A DNA stretch of 49,840 bases. Origin: Ralstonia pickettii. Lineage in GTDB: Bacteria > Pseudomonadota > Gammaproteobacteria > Burkholderiales > Burkholderiaceae. Within the stretch, counting starts at the first letter, position 1. Each line of letters starts with the position of its first letter. Under the pieces are notes generated by a model, which saw only the letters and a list, made by a program, of their open reading frames with translations, searched no databases and was not told where the DNA came from. Positions 9,640 through 20,018 of the stretch are shown here, one piece after another. The position numbers were made by a program, and so were the translations under genes. The DNA lies in contig NZ_MCGB01000106.1 of NCBI RefSeq assembly GCF_001699815.1, positions 1 to 49,840 on the forward strand, given 5' to 3'.

Positions 9640-9832
9640 TCGGTAGCCGGGGAGCGGCGGGTCCTAAACAAAACCGCCGATCCCACCCCCTACTCCGCCC
9701 AACGTTTGCGGAACGTCTTACAACAGATCCCCATGTTGTAGATGGGCTCTATCAGGGCTACACGCCGTGCTGTCACATGCGCGTCGCTACAATCGCATGC
9801 TTTGCGTCTTCTGCAGCCCCGCAGGTCTTCTC

Positions 9833-10894
9833 ATGTTCAAGCACGTTGTTCTCGCCCTGGCCGTTGCGGCTGCGGGCTTGCCGGTTCTCGCTCGCGCGGA
9901 GGTGCGCGGGGCAGGTTCGACCGCCGCTGCACCGGTCTATCGCGTCTGGGCGGCGGGGTATGCCGCGTCATCCGGCGTTACGCTCAGCTATGACGCGGTG
10001 GGCTCGGGAGAAGGCCTGAAGCGCATTCGCGCAGGCGCCGTGGATTTTGGTGCGTCCGACGTGCCGCTCTCCAGCGCGGAGGCTGCCAAGGCGGGCCTCG
10101 TCTGCGTGCCGTCGGTGGTGACGGGTGCGGTGCCGTTTGTGAACGTGCCAGGGGTACCGCGCGGTCAGCTCAAATTGACGGGCGAACTGCTGGCGCAGAT
10201 CTTCCTTGGCAAGGTCGAGAGCTGGGATGCGCCGGAGTTGCGCGCGCTGAACCCGGGTGTGACGCTACCCAAGCTGAAGATCCATCCGGTCGTGCGCGCC
10301 GATGGTTCGGGCACGACGTACCACTTCACCGATTACCTGAGCGCCGTCAGCGCCGAATGGAAAAGCACGTACGGCACGAAGTCGACCATCAACTGGCCCG
10401 CAGGCTTCACAGCGGCCAAGGGCAGCGGCGATGTGGTCAAAGCCGTGCAGGCCACGTCCGGCGCCATCGGTTATGTCGATTACAACTACATCCTCGACAA
10501 CGACCTGAGCGGCGTGCAACTGCGCAACGTCGCGGGCCGCTTCGTCAGCGCGCAGGTGAGCGGTTTCCGCGAAGCCGTCACGCAAAGCGCATGGAACCGC
10601 AAGGGCGATTTCACCGCGCCGCTGGTCAATCTGCCGGGCGCGGAAACGTGGCCGATCACTATGGGCACCTTCATCGTCGTGCCGGTGGTCAGCGCATCGG
10701 GCGCGCGCACGCTGGCCGCGCTGAAGTTCCTGACGTGGGGTTACTTCCACGGCGACGAACTGGCCGCGCGTGCGAAGTTCGTGCCGCTGCCCGAACGCGT
10801 GCAGGCCATTGCGTATCGTGAACTGGCCCGCGTGACGGACGTATCGGGCGCTGCCATCGGTCTGCAGAGCATGCCCGCGAACTGGGGGAAATGA
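9833..10894 (+). CDS. PstS-like phosphate-binding protein, orphan
   Basis: A 353-residue periplasmic binding protein. Signal peptide at residues 1-21 or so (MFKHVVLALAVAAAGLPVLARA). The mature protein opens with GAGSTAAAPVYRVWA, then GSGEGLKRI, DFGASD and RADGSGTTYHF. These correspond to the PstS loops that hydrogen-bond phosphate (Thr/Ser, Asp, and Arg with SGT). No pstC, pstA, pstB or phoU is adjacent, so it would have to serve a transporter encoded elsewhere or have a different role. Start 9833 places the signal peptide at the N-terminus; an upstream ATG at 9767 would add 22 residues that spoil it. A hairpin follows the stop codon. Confidence 0.87.
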   Translation: MFKHVVLALAVAAAGLPVLARAEVRGAGSTAAAPVYRVWAAGYAASSGVTLSYDAVGSGEGLKRIRAGAVDFGASDVPLSSAEAAKAGLVCVPSVVTGAVPFVNVPGVPRGQLKLTGELLAQIFLGKVESWDAPELRALNPGVTLPKLKIHPVVRADGSGTTYHFTDYLSAVSAEWKSTYGTKSTINWPAGFTAAKGSGDVVKAVQATSGAIGYVDYNYILDNDLSGVQLRNVAGRFVSAQVSGFREAVTQSAWNRKGDFTAPLVNLPGAETWPITMGTFIVVPVVSASGARTLAALKFLTWGYFHGDELAARAKFVPLPERVQAIAYRELARVTDVSGAAIGLQSMPANWGK

Positions 10895-10897
10895 TCC

Positions 10898-10924
10898 TTG
10901 CCGGTGCAGTGTTTGCACCGGCAA
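10898..10924 (+). terminator. Perfect 11-bp hairpin after the PstS-like gene
   Basis: TTGCCGGTGCA at 10898-10908 pairs perfectly with TGCACCGGCAA at 10914-10924 around a 5-base loop, starting 3 bases after the stop codon. There is no T-run, so it is either a weak or Rho-assisted terminator or an mRNA-stabilising stem. Confidence 0.5.
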
Positions 10925-11066
10925 CAGCACCGGTTTGATGCCGCACAGGCTGCCCGCTGAAAGCTTTGCAACAAGGCTGGATTGTTCCGGCGCGTTTCCT
11001 ATAGTGATCACTCGCCGCGCAAGTCAGCCCCGCGCGTCACTGCCAAAGCAACGACGGGAAGGACAC

Positions 11067-11270
11067 ATGGGTACCCCCATCGCAGACCAGGACGAGCAGA
11101 TCCAGCAGATCGCACAGGACACCGGCGCACCGGCCGATCTCGTCCGCGAGCAGTACATGCAGACGATGCGCGCGTTGGCGGCAGATGCCAGCGTGCAGGA
11201 CTATCTCTCGCTGTTTGTCACACGCCGCGTGCGTGCCGCGTTCCGCCAGCGCCGCACGCCGACGCGTTAG
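11067..11270 (+). CDS. Small DUF3562-like protein
   Basis: A 67-residue acidic, helical cytoplasmic protein (MGTPIADQDEQIQQIAQDTG...). The ADLVREQYMQTMRALAADASVQDYLSLFVTRRVR segment is split here as ADLVREQYMQ and ASVQDYLSLFVTRRVR; it resembles the short DUF3562 proteins found widely in Burkholderiales, whose function is unknown. GGGAAGGAC sits 4-11 bases upstream of the ATG, a good ribosome-binding site; the longer in-frame reading from 10935 has none. Single gene; converges on the esterase gene with 14 bp between stop codons. Confidence 0.72.
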   Translation: MGTPIADQDEQIQQIAQDTGAPADLVREQYMQTMRALAADASVQDYLSLFVTRRVRAAFRQRRTPTR

Positions 11271-11284
11271 GCCCTGCCCCTCAC

Positions 11285-12232
11285 TTATTCCCCGCTGATC
11301 ATCCCGACGAATGCGTGCGCCGCGCGGCGCATCCATTCACGTGCACGCTCGGCCTCGAACTGGATGCGCGCAAAGGCGTGCGTCATGCCCGAGGCTTCGA
11401 TGGTGATGACCTGCGCGCCGTGCTGCACGAGGTAGTCGGCGTATTGCAGGCCATCGTCGCGCAGCACGTCGTGCGCCGCCACGATGACGACGGTATCGGG
11501 CGGCGTAGTTGCCGGCGTGCGCGCCATCAGGAAGATGCGGGGGTCTTGCTCGGCGAGGGGCTTGGCGAGGGCGTCTGCACCGATGTATTTCTCCCAGTAC
11601 CAGCGCATTTCATCGCGCGTGAGGCCGGGGCCTTGCGCAAACGCGTTGTAGCTCTCGCTGCCAAAAGCCGGCGTGGTGACGGGGTACAGCAGGAACTGCG
11701 CATTGACGAGGCCAGGGCGCGCACCCTGCGCGGCCTGCACCGCAAGATGGCCGCCGGCGCTGTCGCCACCCACAGCCAGGAAGTCCGGATCGAAGCCGAG
11801 GTGCACGCGCTGCTCGGCCAGGTACGCGAGCGCGTCGCGGGCATCATCGGCCGGCACGGGAAATGGATGCTCCGGCGCGAGGCGGTAGTCGACGCTCATC
11901 ACGGCGCAGCCGGTGTCTTGCGCCATCAATGCGGCCAGCATGCGATGCGTTGTGCGCGGCGCGCCAACCACCCATCCGCCACCGTGAAACCACACCAGCA
12001 AACGCGGCGTTGCCACGCCTTTCGGACGAAAGACGATGGCGTCGAGCGTGCGGCCCGCAAGCGGCACGCTCAAGTCAGAAACTTCAACGCCGTCGGGATC
12101 GGGTCGGGCGGATACCGCAGCAATCGCCTCGAAGCGCGCGCGCTGCGCGGCTGCGTCCTCGGGCAGTGGCAGGGCGCCGAACTGTTCGGCAAGGCGTTGG
12201 TAGAACTGCAGGATTTGCGGATCGACGGCCAT
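11285..12232 (-). CDS. Alpha/beta hydrolase (HSL-type esterase)
   Basis: A 315-residue cytoplasmic carboxylesterase of the hormone-sensitive-lipase family. Key motifs: the oxyanion-hole HGGGW near residues 83-87, the MSVDYRLAPEHPFP segment, the nucleophile elbow GDSAGG near 154-159, the acid in AHDVLRDDG near 252 and the catalytic histidine in GMTHAF near 282. These match short-chain ester hydrolases; the natural substrate is unknown. A few bases separate it from the DUF3562-like gene on the opposite strand. The 154-bp spacer upstream presumably carries its promoter. Confidence 0.92.
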   Translation of the reverse strand: MAVDPQILQFYQRLAEQFGALPLPEDAAAQRARFEAIAAVSARPDPDGVEVSDLSVPLAGRTLDAIVFRPKGVATPRLLVWFHGGGWVVGAPRTTHRMLAALMAQDTGCAVMSVDYRLAPEHPFPVPADDARDALAYLAEQRVHLGFDPDFLAVGGDSAGGHLAVQAAQGARPGLVNAQFLLYPVTTPAFGSESYNAFAQGPGLTRDEMRWYWEKYIGADALAKPLAEQDPRIFLMARTPATTPPDTVVIVAAHDVLRDDGLQYADYLVQHGAQVITIEASGMTHAFARIQFEAERAREWMRRAAHAFVGMISGE

Positions 12233-12386
12233 GACGTAAGCGGGATGCGACGACCGCCCGAGTGTAGCGCGTCGCGCTGGCTTGGACCTTCCGATACGTC
12301 AGGAAGCCGCACGGCGCGAGCGGCAGCGGAATGTCAGTCCGGGGCGCCGTCGCGTTCGTCGCACAGGGCGCCTTGGGGGCTGACAT

Positions 12387-12851
12387 TTATTTTTGCTCGC
12401 CGATGCCGAGTCGCCAGTGTTCGATCTTCGTGCAGCGGTCTTGCACGGCCGGAATGCCAGCGTTGCGCGCCACGGCCATCGCCTCGTCATTCACGATGCC
12501 GAGCTGCACCCAGATGCCGCCCACGCCCAGCATCACGGCTTCCTGCACGACGGGCAGCACCTGCTCTGAGCGCCGGAAGATATCGACCAGATCGATGCGC
12601 TGGCCGGCGGCGGCAAGCGTCGTCGCAGCTTCGGTGAGCGTGGCGTAGCAGGGCTCGCCGAGCACGTCTTCGCCCGCGTGCTGCGGATTGACGGGCACGA
12701 TGCGATAGCCGGCCTGCTGCAGATAGCGCGCCACGTCATAGCTGGGCCGCGTGGGACGCGGCGACAGCCCGACCACGGCGATGGTCTTGCCGGACAGCAG
12801 CCGGCGCATGGTGGCTTGCTCGTCAGCGTAGGAGGGATTGGCGGACAACAT
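12387..12851 (-). CDS. CoA-binding domain protein (YccU type)
   Basis: A 154-residue protein consisting of one Rossmann-like CoA_binding domain: KTIAVVGLSPRPTRPSYDVARYL at the N-terminus (split glycine loop VGLS), IVPVNP, then GGIWVQLGIVNDEA and the terminal VQDRCTKIEH, all standard in this small family. Biochemical role is unknown. Start 12851 (MLSANPSYADE) fits family N-termini; an in-frame ATG at 12893 would add 14 residues and overlap the upstream DUF3298 gene by 22 bases. Neither has a clear ribosome-binding site. It follows the DUF3298 gene by 20 bp, so the two are likely co-transcribed. Confidence 0.85.
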   Translation of the reverse strand: MLSANPSYADEQATMRRLLSGKTIAVVGLSPRPTRPSYDVARYLQQAGYRIVPVNPQHAGEDVLGEPCYATLTEAATTLAAAGQRIDLVDIFRRSEQVLPVVQEAVMLGVGGIWVQLGIVNDEAMAVARNAGIPAVQDRCTKIEHWRLGIGEQK

Positions 12852-12871
12852 GGTTGACGATGCAGATGGAA

Positions 12872-14014
12872 TCAGGTTGCGGGCCGCTTGCATGCGGCGC
12901 CCAGGTCATCGATGCGCACGGCAGCACGGAACGCGCCCGACGAATAGGGTCCGACCTCATACGGCCCGTAGTGCACGACGATGCGGTCACCTTGCAGCGT
13001 AAACGGAAACGCGGCGTTACGCAGGTCGCGCTCCTTGAGGGCGCCGCGCGGCGCATCGGGTGCGCCTTCGCGCTTGAGCGCATCGACAATCTGCGTATTG
13101 AAGCTCTGCAGGCAGGCGGATGTGGGGTTCAGCACATCGGCCAAGGCGATCGGCTGGAAGCCCTGCGCACCGCGTCGCCAGTTGCCGGCGGTGAAGCTGT
13201 AGTTGCCGTGCGCGCCGCCGCTGTAGGCCCAGACCATGCGCAAGAGGCTCACGGTGTCGCCCAAACCGATGGCGCTGATGCGGATGACGCATTCGTTGTC
13301 GAATTGATCGCACTTGCGCACGCGCAGCGATTGGATCAGCGTGTCGATGCCGGCATCGCCCGTCACCGGATAGCGCTCGGTCAGCTTGGCCTGGCCGGAA
13401 GCGCCCGTGGACTCCTGATAGCGCGCCACGCGCTTGAGCGTGAAGGGTTGACTGCGGCCACCATCGCTCCAGGTGCCGGTGGCGGTGGAGCCGTCGGCCG
13501 ACAGCGCACCGGAGAGCGTGCCGCCCTCGCGCACGACGGGCTGGCCAGCCGCATCGAGTGCTTCTGCGCGCTCGCGCCACACGAAGCGGCGCTCGGGTAC
13601 GTTGCGCCCTTCGATGGTCCAGAAGGTGCGGCCCTGGGGGCGGTCGTCGTAGGCATCGCCAGTCAGCGTGTCGGCCACCGGGTCCTTGTCCGCGTCCTGC
13701 CCTCTGGGTGGCGGGTCGTACACGTTCAGCCAGACGTTCCACCCTGGGCTGTCGGCGCCCTTTCCCACCGTGCCCTGCCAGAAACTACCCGCCAGGCGCT
13801 CGTGCTGCTCTTTCGTTTTTGCAAGGGGGACAGTTGGCGCAGAAGCAACAGGTGCCGAGGCGGGCGGCGCACTCGCGGGTGCTGCAGGCGCAGCGAAGAC
13901 CGCTTCTGTTCCGGCCTGTGCGCTGCCCAACCCGCCAAGTGCCCCCATCAAGGTAACAAAAACGCCCGCCCTCACCGACTTCTGCAACACATCGTGCATC
14001 GCATGCCTGTGCAT
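12872..14014 (-). CDS. Exported DUF3298-like protein
   Basis: A 380-residue protein with an N-terminal signal peptide (cleavage near SAQAG, about residue 35), then an Ala/Pro/Ser-rich linker (about 40-60). The middle (about 70-200) has a glycine- and tryptophan-rich beta pattern (FWQGTV, FWTIEGRNVPERRFVW, GTWSDGG). The C-terminal part carries YSGGAHGNY, FTLQGDRIVVHYGPYEVGPYSSG and an R-x-D-D-L ending; YSGGAHG and the PYEVGPYSSG block are typical of the RsiV/YdaN-like DUF3298 fold. A periplasmic role is inferred; function unknown. No sigma-factor gene is adjacent, so an anti-sigma role is not supported. Confidence 0.72.
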   Translation of the reverse strand: MHRHAMHDVLQKSVRAGVFVTLMGALGGLGSAQAGTEAVFAAPAAPASAPPASAPVASAPTVPLAKTKEQHERLAGSFWQGTVGKGADSPGWNVWLNVYDPPPRGQDADKDPVADTLTGDAYDDRPQGRTFWTIEGRNVPERRFVWRERAEALDAAGQPVVREGGTLSGALSADGSTATGTWSDGGRSQPFTLKRVARYQESTGASGQAKLTERYPVTGDAGIDTLIQSLRVRKCDQFDNECVIRISAIGLGDTVSLLRMVWAYSGGAHGNYSFTAGNWRRGAQGFQPIALADVLNPTSACLQSFNTQIVDALKREGAPDAPRGALKERDLRNAAFPFTLQGDRIVVHYGPYEVGPYSSGAFRAAVRIDDLGAACKRPAT

Positions 14015-14625
14015 GCCTCCCTCCTATCAACCCGACACCCCAGACTAGGACACACACCGCTGGTTCGCCGTTTTCCAAGCCCCGTCTGCCTCAGCGGCAA
14101 AACGATGGGACTGTGCAGGTGCAGCAGGCGTTCCCCGAACCGGCCCTTCAGGCGCTTTCGGACTCACACAGGGCGGCTTTTACCGCGCTTGCATTCGATT
14201 GCAATCCGACACACTTTGTTACGCCTCGGGGCCACCCCGTCACCCACAATGCCTTCGCACCTCAGCGTTTGTGTCCAATTGTTGTGCGCCATATCAGGCG
14301 CCGGATGACCATCCCCGTCCAGGGCGACGACCACGGACGCAGACCCCGGTGCAAGGTTACCCCCTCCTTTCGAATTGACCCCTCGAAGGGATTTCCCGTC
14401 CGCGCGGCGCTCCCCGGCCCGCGCGCTTTTTTTTGTGTGCGCAATTCGCGCGCCTGCCCGACAGCTTCCCGCCTCTCGCAAGTGCCTTGGATCCAGCCGA
14501 TACATCTGGGGGCTGCCTGCTACCGCGAAACACGCTCTTACAAAGGCAAGTCGACCCCTCGCCGCCTGCCGCGTTAAATGGAGACATCCACGCGGCACAG
14601 GCCGCTATAAAAACGAGGGCTCATC
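14015..14625. other. 611-bp gene-poor spacer with orphan terminator
   Basis: No plausible protein gene: the open frames here have no ribosome-binding sites and read like antisense noise. The main structure is a GC-rich hairpin followed by eight Ts at 14401-14434 on the plus strand, preceded by a smaller CCCTCGAAGGG stem at about 14380-14390. Because no plus-strand gene ends upstream, a short untranslated transcript is possible. The spacer also holds the promoters of the divergent DUF3298 and FecR-like genes. Confidence 0.45.
14401..14434 (+). terminator. Strong intrinsic terminator with no upstream gene
   Basis: CGCGCGG (14401-14407) pairs with CCGCGCG (14419-14425) around an 11-base loop; after one base come eight Ts (14427-14434). 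This is a textbook Rho-independent terminator on the plus strand, but the nearest plus-strand gene upstream ends at 11270. It may end a small RNA. Confidence 0.7.
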
Positions 14626-17025
14626 ATGTCCAAAGTTTCCCGTCGTTCCCCCCTTTCCGGTGTACGGCTGCCGTATGTGTTGCGCGCGGTAGGTGTTGCC
14701 GCCGTGCTGCTGGTCTGCGGTGCGCAGGCCGCGATGGCAGCCGATCCGGCTTCACGGGTGGCGCGGCTGTCGGACTTTTCCGGCACGGTGAGCTTCGCGC
14801 CCGCCGGCTCCGATGATTGGGCCGGCGCCTCGCTCAACCGCCCGCTCACCACGGGTGACCGCCTGTGGTCCGACCAAGGCAGCCACAGTGAGCTCCACGT
14901 CGGCTCCACAGCGTTGCGCCTGGGCCAGAACACCGGCGCCACGCTCGTCGACCTGGACGACCGCAACACGCAGGTGAAGCTCACGCAAGGCGCGCTGTCG
15001 GTACGCGTGCGGTCGCTGCCGGCCGACCAGACCATCGAGATCGATACGCCCAACCTGGCGTTCACGCCGCAGGCACCGGGCGAATACCGTCTTGACGTCG
15101 CCCCCGATGGTTCGAGCACGACCGTCACCGTGTGGCACGGTCAGGGCACGGCCTACGGCGATGACCGCTCCACGCCGCTGGGCGCAGGTCAGCAAATCCG
15201 CTTCGGCGGCACGGACCTCGCCGAGGCCGGCGGCACCGACAACCCAGGTCGCGACGCCTTCGACCGCTGGGCCGAATCGCGCGATGCACGCGAAGACGCT
15301 TCGGTCTCCGCCCGCTACGTCGGCCGCGAAATGACCGGCTACGAGGCCCTCGACGACAACGGCACCTGGCGTGAAGAAGACGGCTATGGCGCCGTGTGGG
15401 TACCGCGCGCCGTGCCCGTCGGCTGGGCACCGTATCGCACGGGCCATTGGGCCTGGGTGGCGCCCTGGGGCTGGACGTGGGTGGACGACGCGCCGTGGGG
15501 CTTTGCGCCTTTCCACTACGGCCGTTGGGCGTACGTCGGCACGACGTGGTGCTGGGTGCCGGGACCGGTGGTACCGCGGCCGGTCTATGCGCCAGCGCTC
15601 GTCGGCTTCGTGGGCGGCGGAGGCGGCGGTGGAGTGAGCTGGGGGATCAACATCTCGATCGGCTCGCCGGGGGTGGCATGGTTCCCGCTGGCGCCGGGCG
15701 AGGCGTATCGCCCGGTGTATGCGGCCAGCCCGACCTACGTGACGAACATCAACCGCACGGTGGTGGTGAACAACGTCACGGTCAACAAGACCATCATCAA
15801 CAACACCACCAACGTGACCAACGTTCGCAACGTGAACCGCGTCACCTATGTCAATGCCAACAACCCAGCCGCACTGACGGCGGTGCCAGCCAAGACCTTC
15901 GTCAACGGCCAGCCGGTCGGTCCCGCCATGACGCATCTGCGACCGGAACAATTGCGCGCGCAGATGGCGCATGCGCAGTTTGTGTCGACGCCGGCGCTGG
16001 CACCGCTGCGTGCCAGCCTGGTGGGTGCAGCGGCCAACGGCGGGCCGCACCAGTTGCCGCCGCCGCAGGCGTTTGCACGTCAGGCGATTGCAGTACGAGC
16101 ACCCGCCGCGCCGGCAGGTGGACACGATGCATTGGCAGAACGGTTCCGCTCTCAAGGCGGTGCGCTCCCGGGCGCTGGCCCGGCATGGACGGGCGGCAAC
16201 GTGAGCGCCCGCGTTGCGCCAGTGCGAGGCCACGCCGATACGGGAATGCCGACCGCGCCAGCCGCTGCGCAGGCAGCGGGTCTACGGTTGACCCGCGCCG
16301 CGCCGAGTGGGCCCAATGGACCAAATGGGCCCTCACGCGCCGGTAACGAGCTTGGCCGACCGGCGGAACAACGCGGTCCGAATGGGCCGCAAGGGTTGAT
16401 GGGCTCCCCAAACCCGCAGAATGCGCAGACGGCCCATGGTGCCCAACCTGGATCAGCTCCACAGGGTCTGATGGCCCCGGGCGCGATCAACCGGCCACGC
16501 CCGCTGCCGGGTGCCGCCGCGCCGCAGGACCGCCCGGGACAACCGCAGACTACACAGGCGCCACAAGGCCCGGCGGGCATGACGACACGTCCACCGCTGC
16601 GCGACGGCGCGCCCGGTACACCGCGAGACGAGCGCCGCGCCTTCGAACCGCGTCCGCAACTGCCGCAAGCCGGCGCGCAAGCGCCACAACCTCAGCCGCA
16701 GCGCGGCGGCCAGGAGCCGAATCGCTTCAACGGTAACCCGGCACCGGCCATGCAGGAGCGCCAGCACAACGAACCGCCGCAGATGCGCGCACGCCCCGAG
16801 CCCGAACAACGCCGGCCGGAACCGCACATGGAAGCCCCGCGTCCCGCACCGCAACCGCACGTTGAGATGCGCCCGCCACAGCCGCAGCCTCAACCGCGTC
16901 CGCCTGAAGCTCGTGCGCCACAACCGCAGCAGCAGGCACAACCACCTCGGCAGGAACACCACGAGGCCCAGCCGCATCCGCAAGGCAATCGCGGTGATGA
17001 GAAGCGCGAAGGTGAGCACCGCTGA
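14626..17025 (+). CDS. Large exported FecR/DUF6600-type protein
   Basis: A 799-residue protein. Signal peptide at about residues 18-38 (cleavage near AAMAAD). Residues about 45-190 form a FecR-like beta domain (VARLSDFSGTVSF, SELHVGSTALRLG, LTQGALSVRVRSL, TVWHGQGTAYGD). Residues about 230-325 are rich in Trp, Tyr and Gly (WAPYRTGHWAW, FAPFHYGRWAYVG), the DUF6600 pattern. An Asn/Val/Thr-rich stretch at about 372-410 follows. The last 300 residues are low-complexity Pro/Gln/Ala/Gly with charged repeats. Function is unknown; an envelope role is inferred. No sigma factor or TonB receptor is nearby, so it is not a classical FecR regulator. A bidirectional terminator follows. Confidence 0.88.
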   Translation: MSKVSRRSPLSGVRLPYVLRAVGVAAVLLVCGAQAAMAADPASRVARLSDFSGTVSFAPAGSDDWAGASLNRPLTTGDRLWSDQGSHSELHVGSTALRLGQNTGATLVDLDDRNTQVKLTQGALSVRVRSLPADQTIEIDTPNLAFTPQAPGEYRLDVAPDGSSTTVTVWHGQGTAYGDDRSTPLGAGQQIRFGGTDLAEAGGTDNPGRDAFDRWAESRDAREDASVSARYVGREMTGYEALDDNGTWREEDGYGAVWVPRAVPVGWAPYRTGHWAWVAPWGWTWVDDAPWGFAPFHYGRWAYVGTTWCWVPGPVVPRPVYAPALVGFVGGGGGGGVSWGINISIGSPGVAWFPLAPGEAYRPVYAASPTYVTNINRTVVVNNVTVNKTIINNTTNVTNVRNVNRVTYVNANNPAALTAVPAKTFVNGQPVGPAMTHLRPEQLRAQMAHAQFVSTPALAPLRASLVGAAANGGPHQLPPPQAFARQAIAVRAPAAPAGGHDALAERFRSQGGALPGAGPAWTGGNVSARVAPVRGHADTGMPTAPAAAQAAGLRLTRAAPSGPNGPNGPSRAGNELGRPAEQRGPNGPQGLMGSPNPQNAQTAHGAQPGSAPQGLMAPGAINRPRPLPGAAAPQDRPGQPQTTQAPQGPAGMTTRPPLRDGAPGTPRDERRAFEPRPQLPQAGAQAPQPQPQRGGQEPNRFNGNPAPAMQERQHNEPPQMRARPEPEQRRPEPHMEAPRPAPQPHVEMRPPQPQPQPRPPEARAPQPQQQAQPPRQEHHEAQPHPQGNRGDEKREGEHR

Positions 17026-17054
17026 GCAGGCACTGCGCCAGTTCTCAGGCAAAA

Positions 17055-17083
17055 AAAAAGCAGCCCTTTCGGGGCTGCTTTTT
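17055..17083. terminator. Bidirectional terminator between FecR-like gene and atpC
   Basis: AAAAAGCAGCCC (17055-17066) pairs with GGGCTGCTTTTT (17072-17083) around a 5-base loop. A-run on one side and T-run on the other allow termination in both directions, ending the FecR-like transcript and the ATP synthase operon. Confidence 0.9.
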
Positions 17084-17124
17084 CCTCTGCGCCGGCCGAT
17101 GACACCGGCCGGTACACACTTGCC

Positions 17125-17541
17125 CTAGCGTTTGCGACGCAGGCGCGCGATCGCTGCAAGCTGCGCAGCGGCCACGGCCAGTTCACTCTGCGCACGGGCC
17201 AGATCCAGGTCGCTGCCTTGATTCTGCAGCGCCTCTTCAGCCGCACGCTTGGCTTCGTTCGCCTTGGCTTCGTCCAGGTCGTGACCGCGGATTGCGGTAT
17301 CGGCCAGCACGGTCACCCTCTTCGGCTGCACTTCGAGAATGCCACCGGCAACGAACACGAACTCTTCGCCGCCGTCTTCCTTCTCGATGCGCACGGCGCC
17401 CGGCTTGATGCGCGTGATCAGCGGCGTGTGGCCGGGCAGAATGCCCAGCTCGCCGGCTTCACCAGGCAGCGCCACGAACTTGGCATTGCCGGAGAAGATC
17501 TCGTGCTCAGCGCTGACGACGTCTACATGAATGGTTGCCAT
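17125..17541 (-). CDS. atpC: ATP synthase F1 subunit epsilon
   Basis: Epsilon sits on the central stalk with gamma, couples it to the c-ring and inhibits ATP hydrolysis. The 138-residue product has the N-terminal beta sandwich ([39 protein letters not shown]) and a C-terminal helical hairpin ([18 protein letters not shown] onward). It is the last gene of the leftward atpIBEFHAGDC operon, 91 bp after atpD and followed by the strong terminator at 17055-17083. Confidence 0.98.
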   Translation of the reverse strand: MATIHVDVVSAEHEIFSGNAKFVALPGEAGELGILPGHTPLITRIKPGAVRIEKEDGGEEFVFVAGGILEVQPKRVTVLADTAIRGHDLDEAKANEAKRAAEEALQNQGSDLDLARAQSELAVAAAQLAAIARLRRKR

Positions 17542-17632
17542 CTCGATTCCTTTGCTCAGAAAAGCGGCTTCCTGAAGGGGCTTCAGGAAGCCAGTACTGG
17601 CCCCGGCTCACGCGCGGTGCCAGACGTTGCTC

Positions 17633-19075
<1,443 letters not shown>

Positions 19076-19078
19076 CTA

Positions 19079-19954
19079 TCAGACTGCAGCTGCGCCGCTG
19101 ACGATCTCGGACAGTTCCTTCGTGATCGCTGCCTGACGGGTCTTGTTGTAGACCAGTTGCAGTTCGCCGATCACGTTCTTCGCGTTGTCCGAAGCCGCCT
19201 TCATCGCCACCATCCGGGCCGATTGCTCGGAGGCCATGTTCTCGGCCACCGCCTGGTACACCAGCGCCTCGACATAGCGGATCAGCAGCTCGTCGACCAC
19301 CGTTTGCGCGTCCGGCTCGTAGATGTAATCCCACGAGTAGGCCTGCTTCTCGGCATCGCTCTGCGCGAGCTTGTCGGCGGTCAGCGGCAGTAGCTGCTCG
19401 ACCACCGGCTCCTGCTTCATCGTGTTGATGAAGCGGGTGTACGCCAGGTACACGGCATCGATCTGGCCAGCGTTGAACGCGTCCAGCTGCACCTTGATTG
19501 CACCGATCAGCTTTTCCAGATGCGGCGTGTCGCCCAGATGCACGACATTCGAGACCACCTTTGCACCGACGCGGCCAAGGAACTGCATGCCCTTGGTACC
19601 GATGGCGGTGGTTTGCGTCTCAACGCCCTTGTTCTGCAGATCGCGCAGTTGGGTGGTGACGGCACGCAGCACGTTGGTGTTCAAGCCACCGCACAGGCCC
19701 TTGTCCGTCGTCACGACGATCAGGCCGGCACGCTTGATGTCGCGCGCAACCATGAACGGGTGCTTGTACTCCGGATTGGCCAGCGCCATGTGCGCAGCCA
19801 CGTTGCGGATCTTCTCGGCGTACGGGCGGGCAGCACGCATCCGTTCCTGCGCCTTGCGCATCTTGGATGCGGCGACCATTTCCATCGCCTTGGTGATCTT
19901 GCGCGTGTTCTGCACGCTCTTGATCTTGGTGCGGATTTCTTTTGTTCCGGCCAT
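19079..19954 (-). CDS. atpG: ATP synthase F1 subunit gamma
   Basis: The rotating central shaft of F1. The 291-residue product shows the canonical N-terminal coiled-coil ([20 protein letters not shown], then [16 protein letters not shown]), the [10 protein letters not shown] motif near residue 80 and the C-terminal coiled-coil ending [15 protein letters not shown] and [22 protein letters not shown]. Located 36 bp before atpD and 64 bp after atpA in the operon. Confidence 0.98.
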
Positions 19955-20018
19955 TTCACTCTCTCCGTTCCGACCTGGCCACGCAGGCTAAGCGTGACCA
20001 GTTCAGGGAATGACGCGG

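Noticed and set aside
9770-9787. CTGTCAC-like element before the orphan PstS-like gene as a Pho box
   Set aside because: Only the first 7-mer resembles the consensus; the second direct repeat 11 bp away matches about 4 of 7 bases. Not enough to call a PhoB site.
12872-14014. Anti-sigma factor RsiV for the DUF3298 protein
   Set aside because: RsiV-type proteins have a cytoplasmic anti-sigma domain and neighbour a sigma-factor gene; here the protein has a signal peptide and no sigma gene is near.
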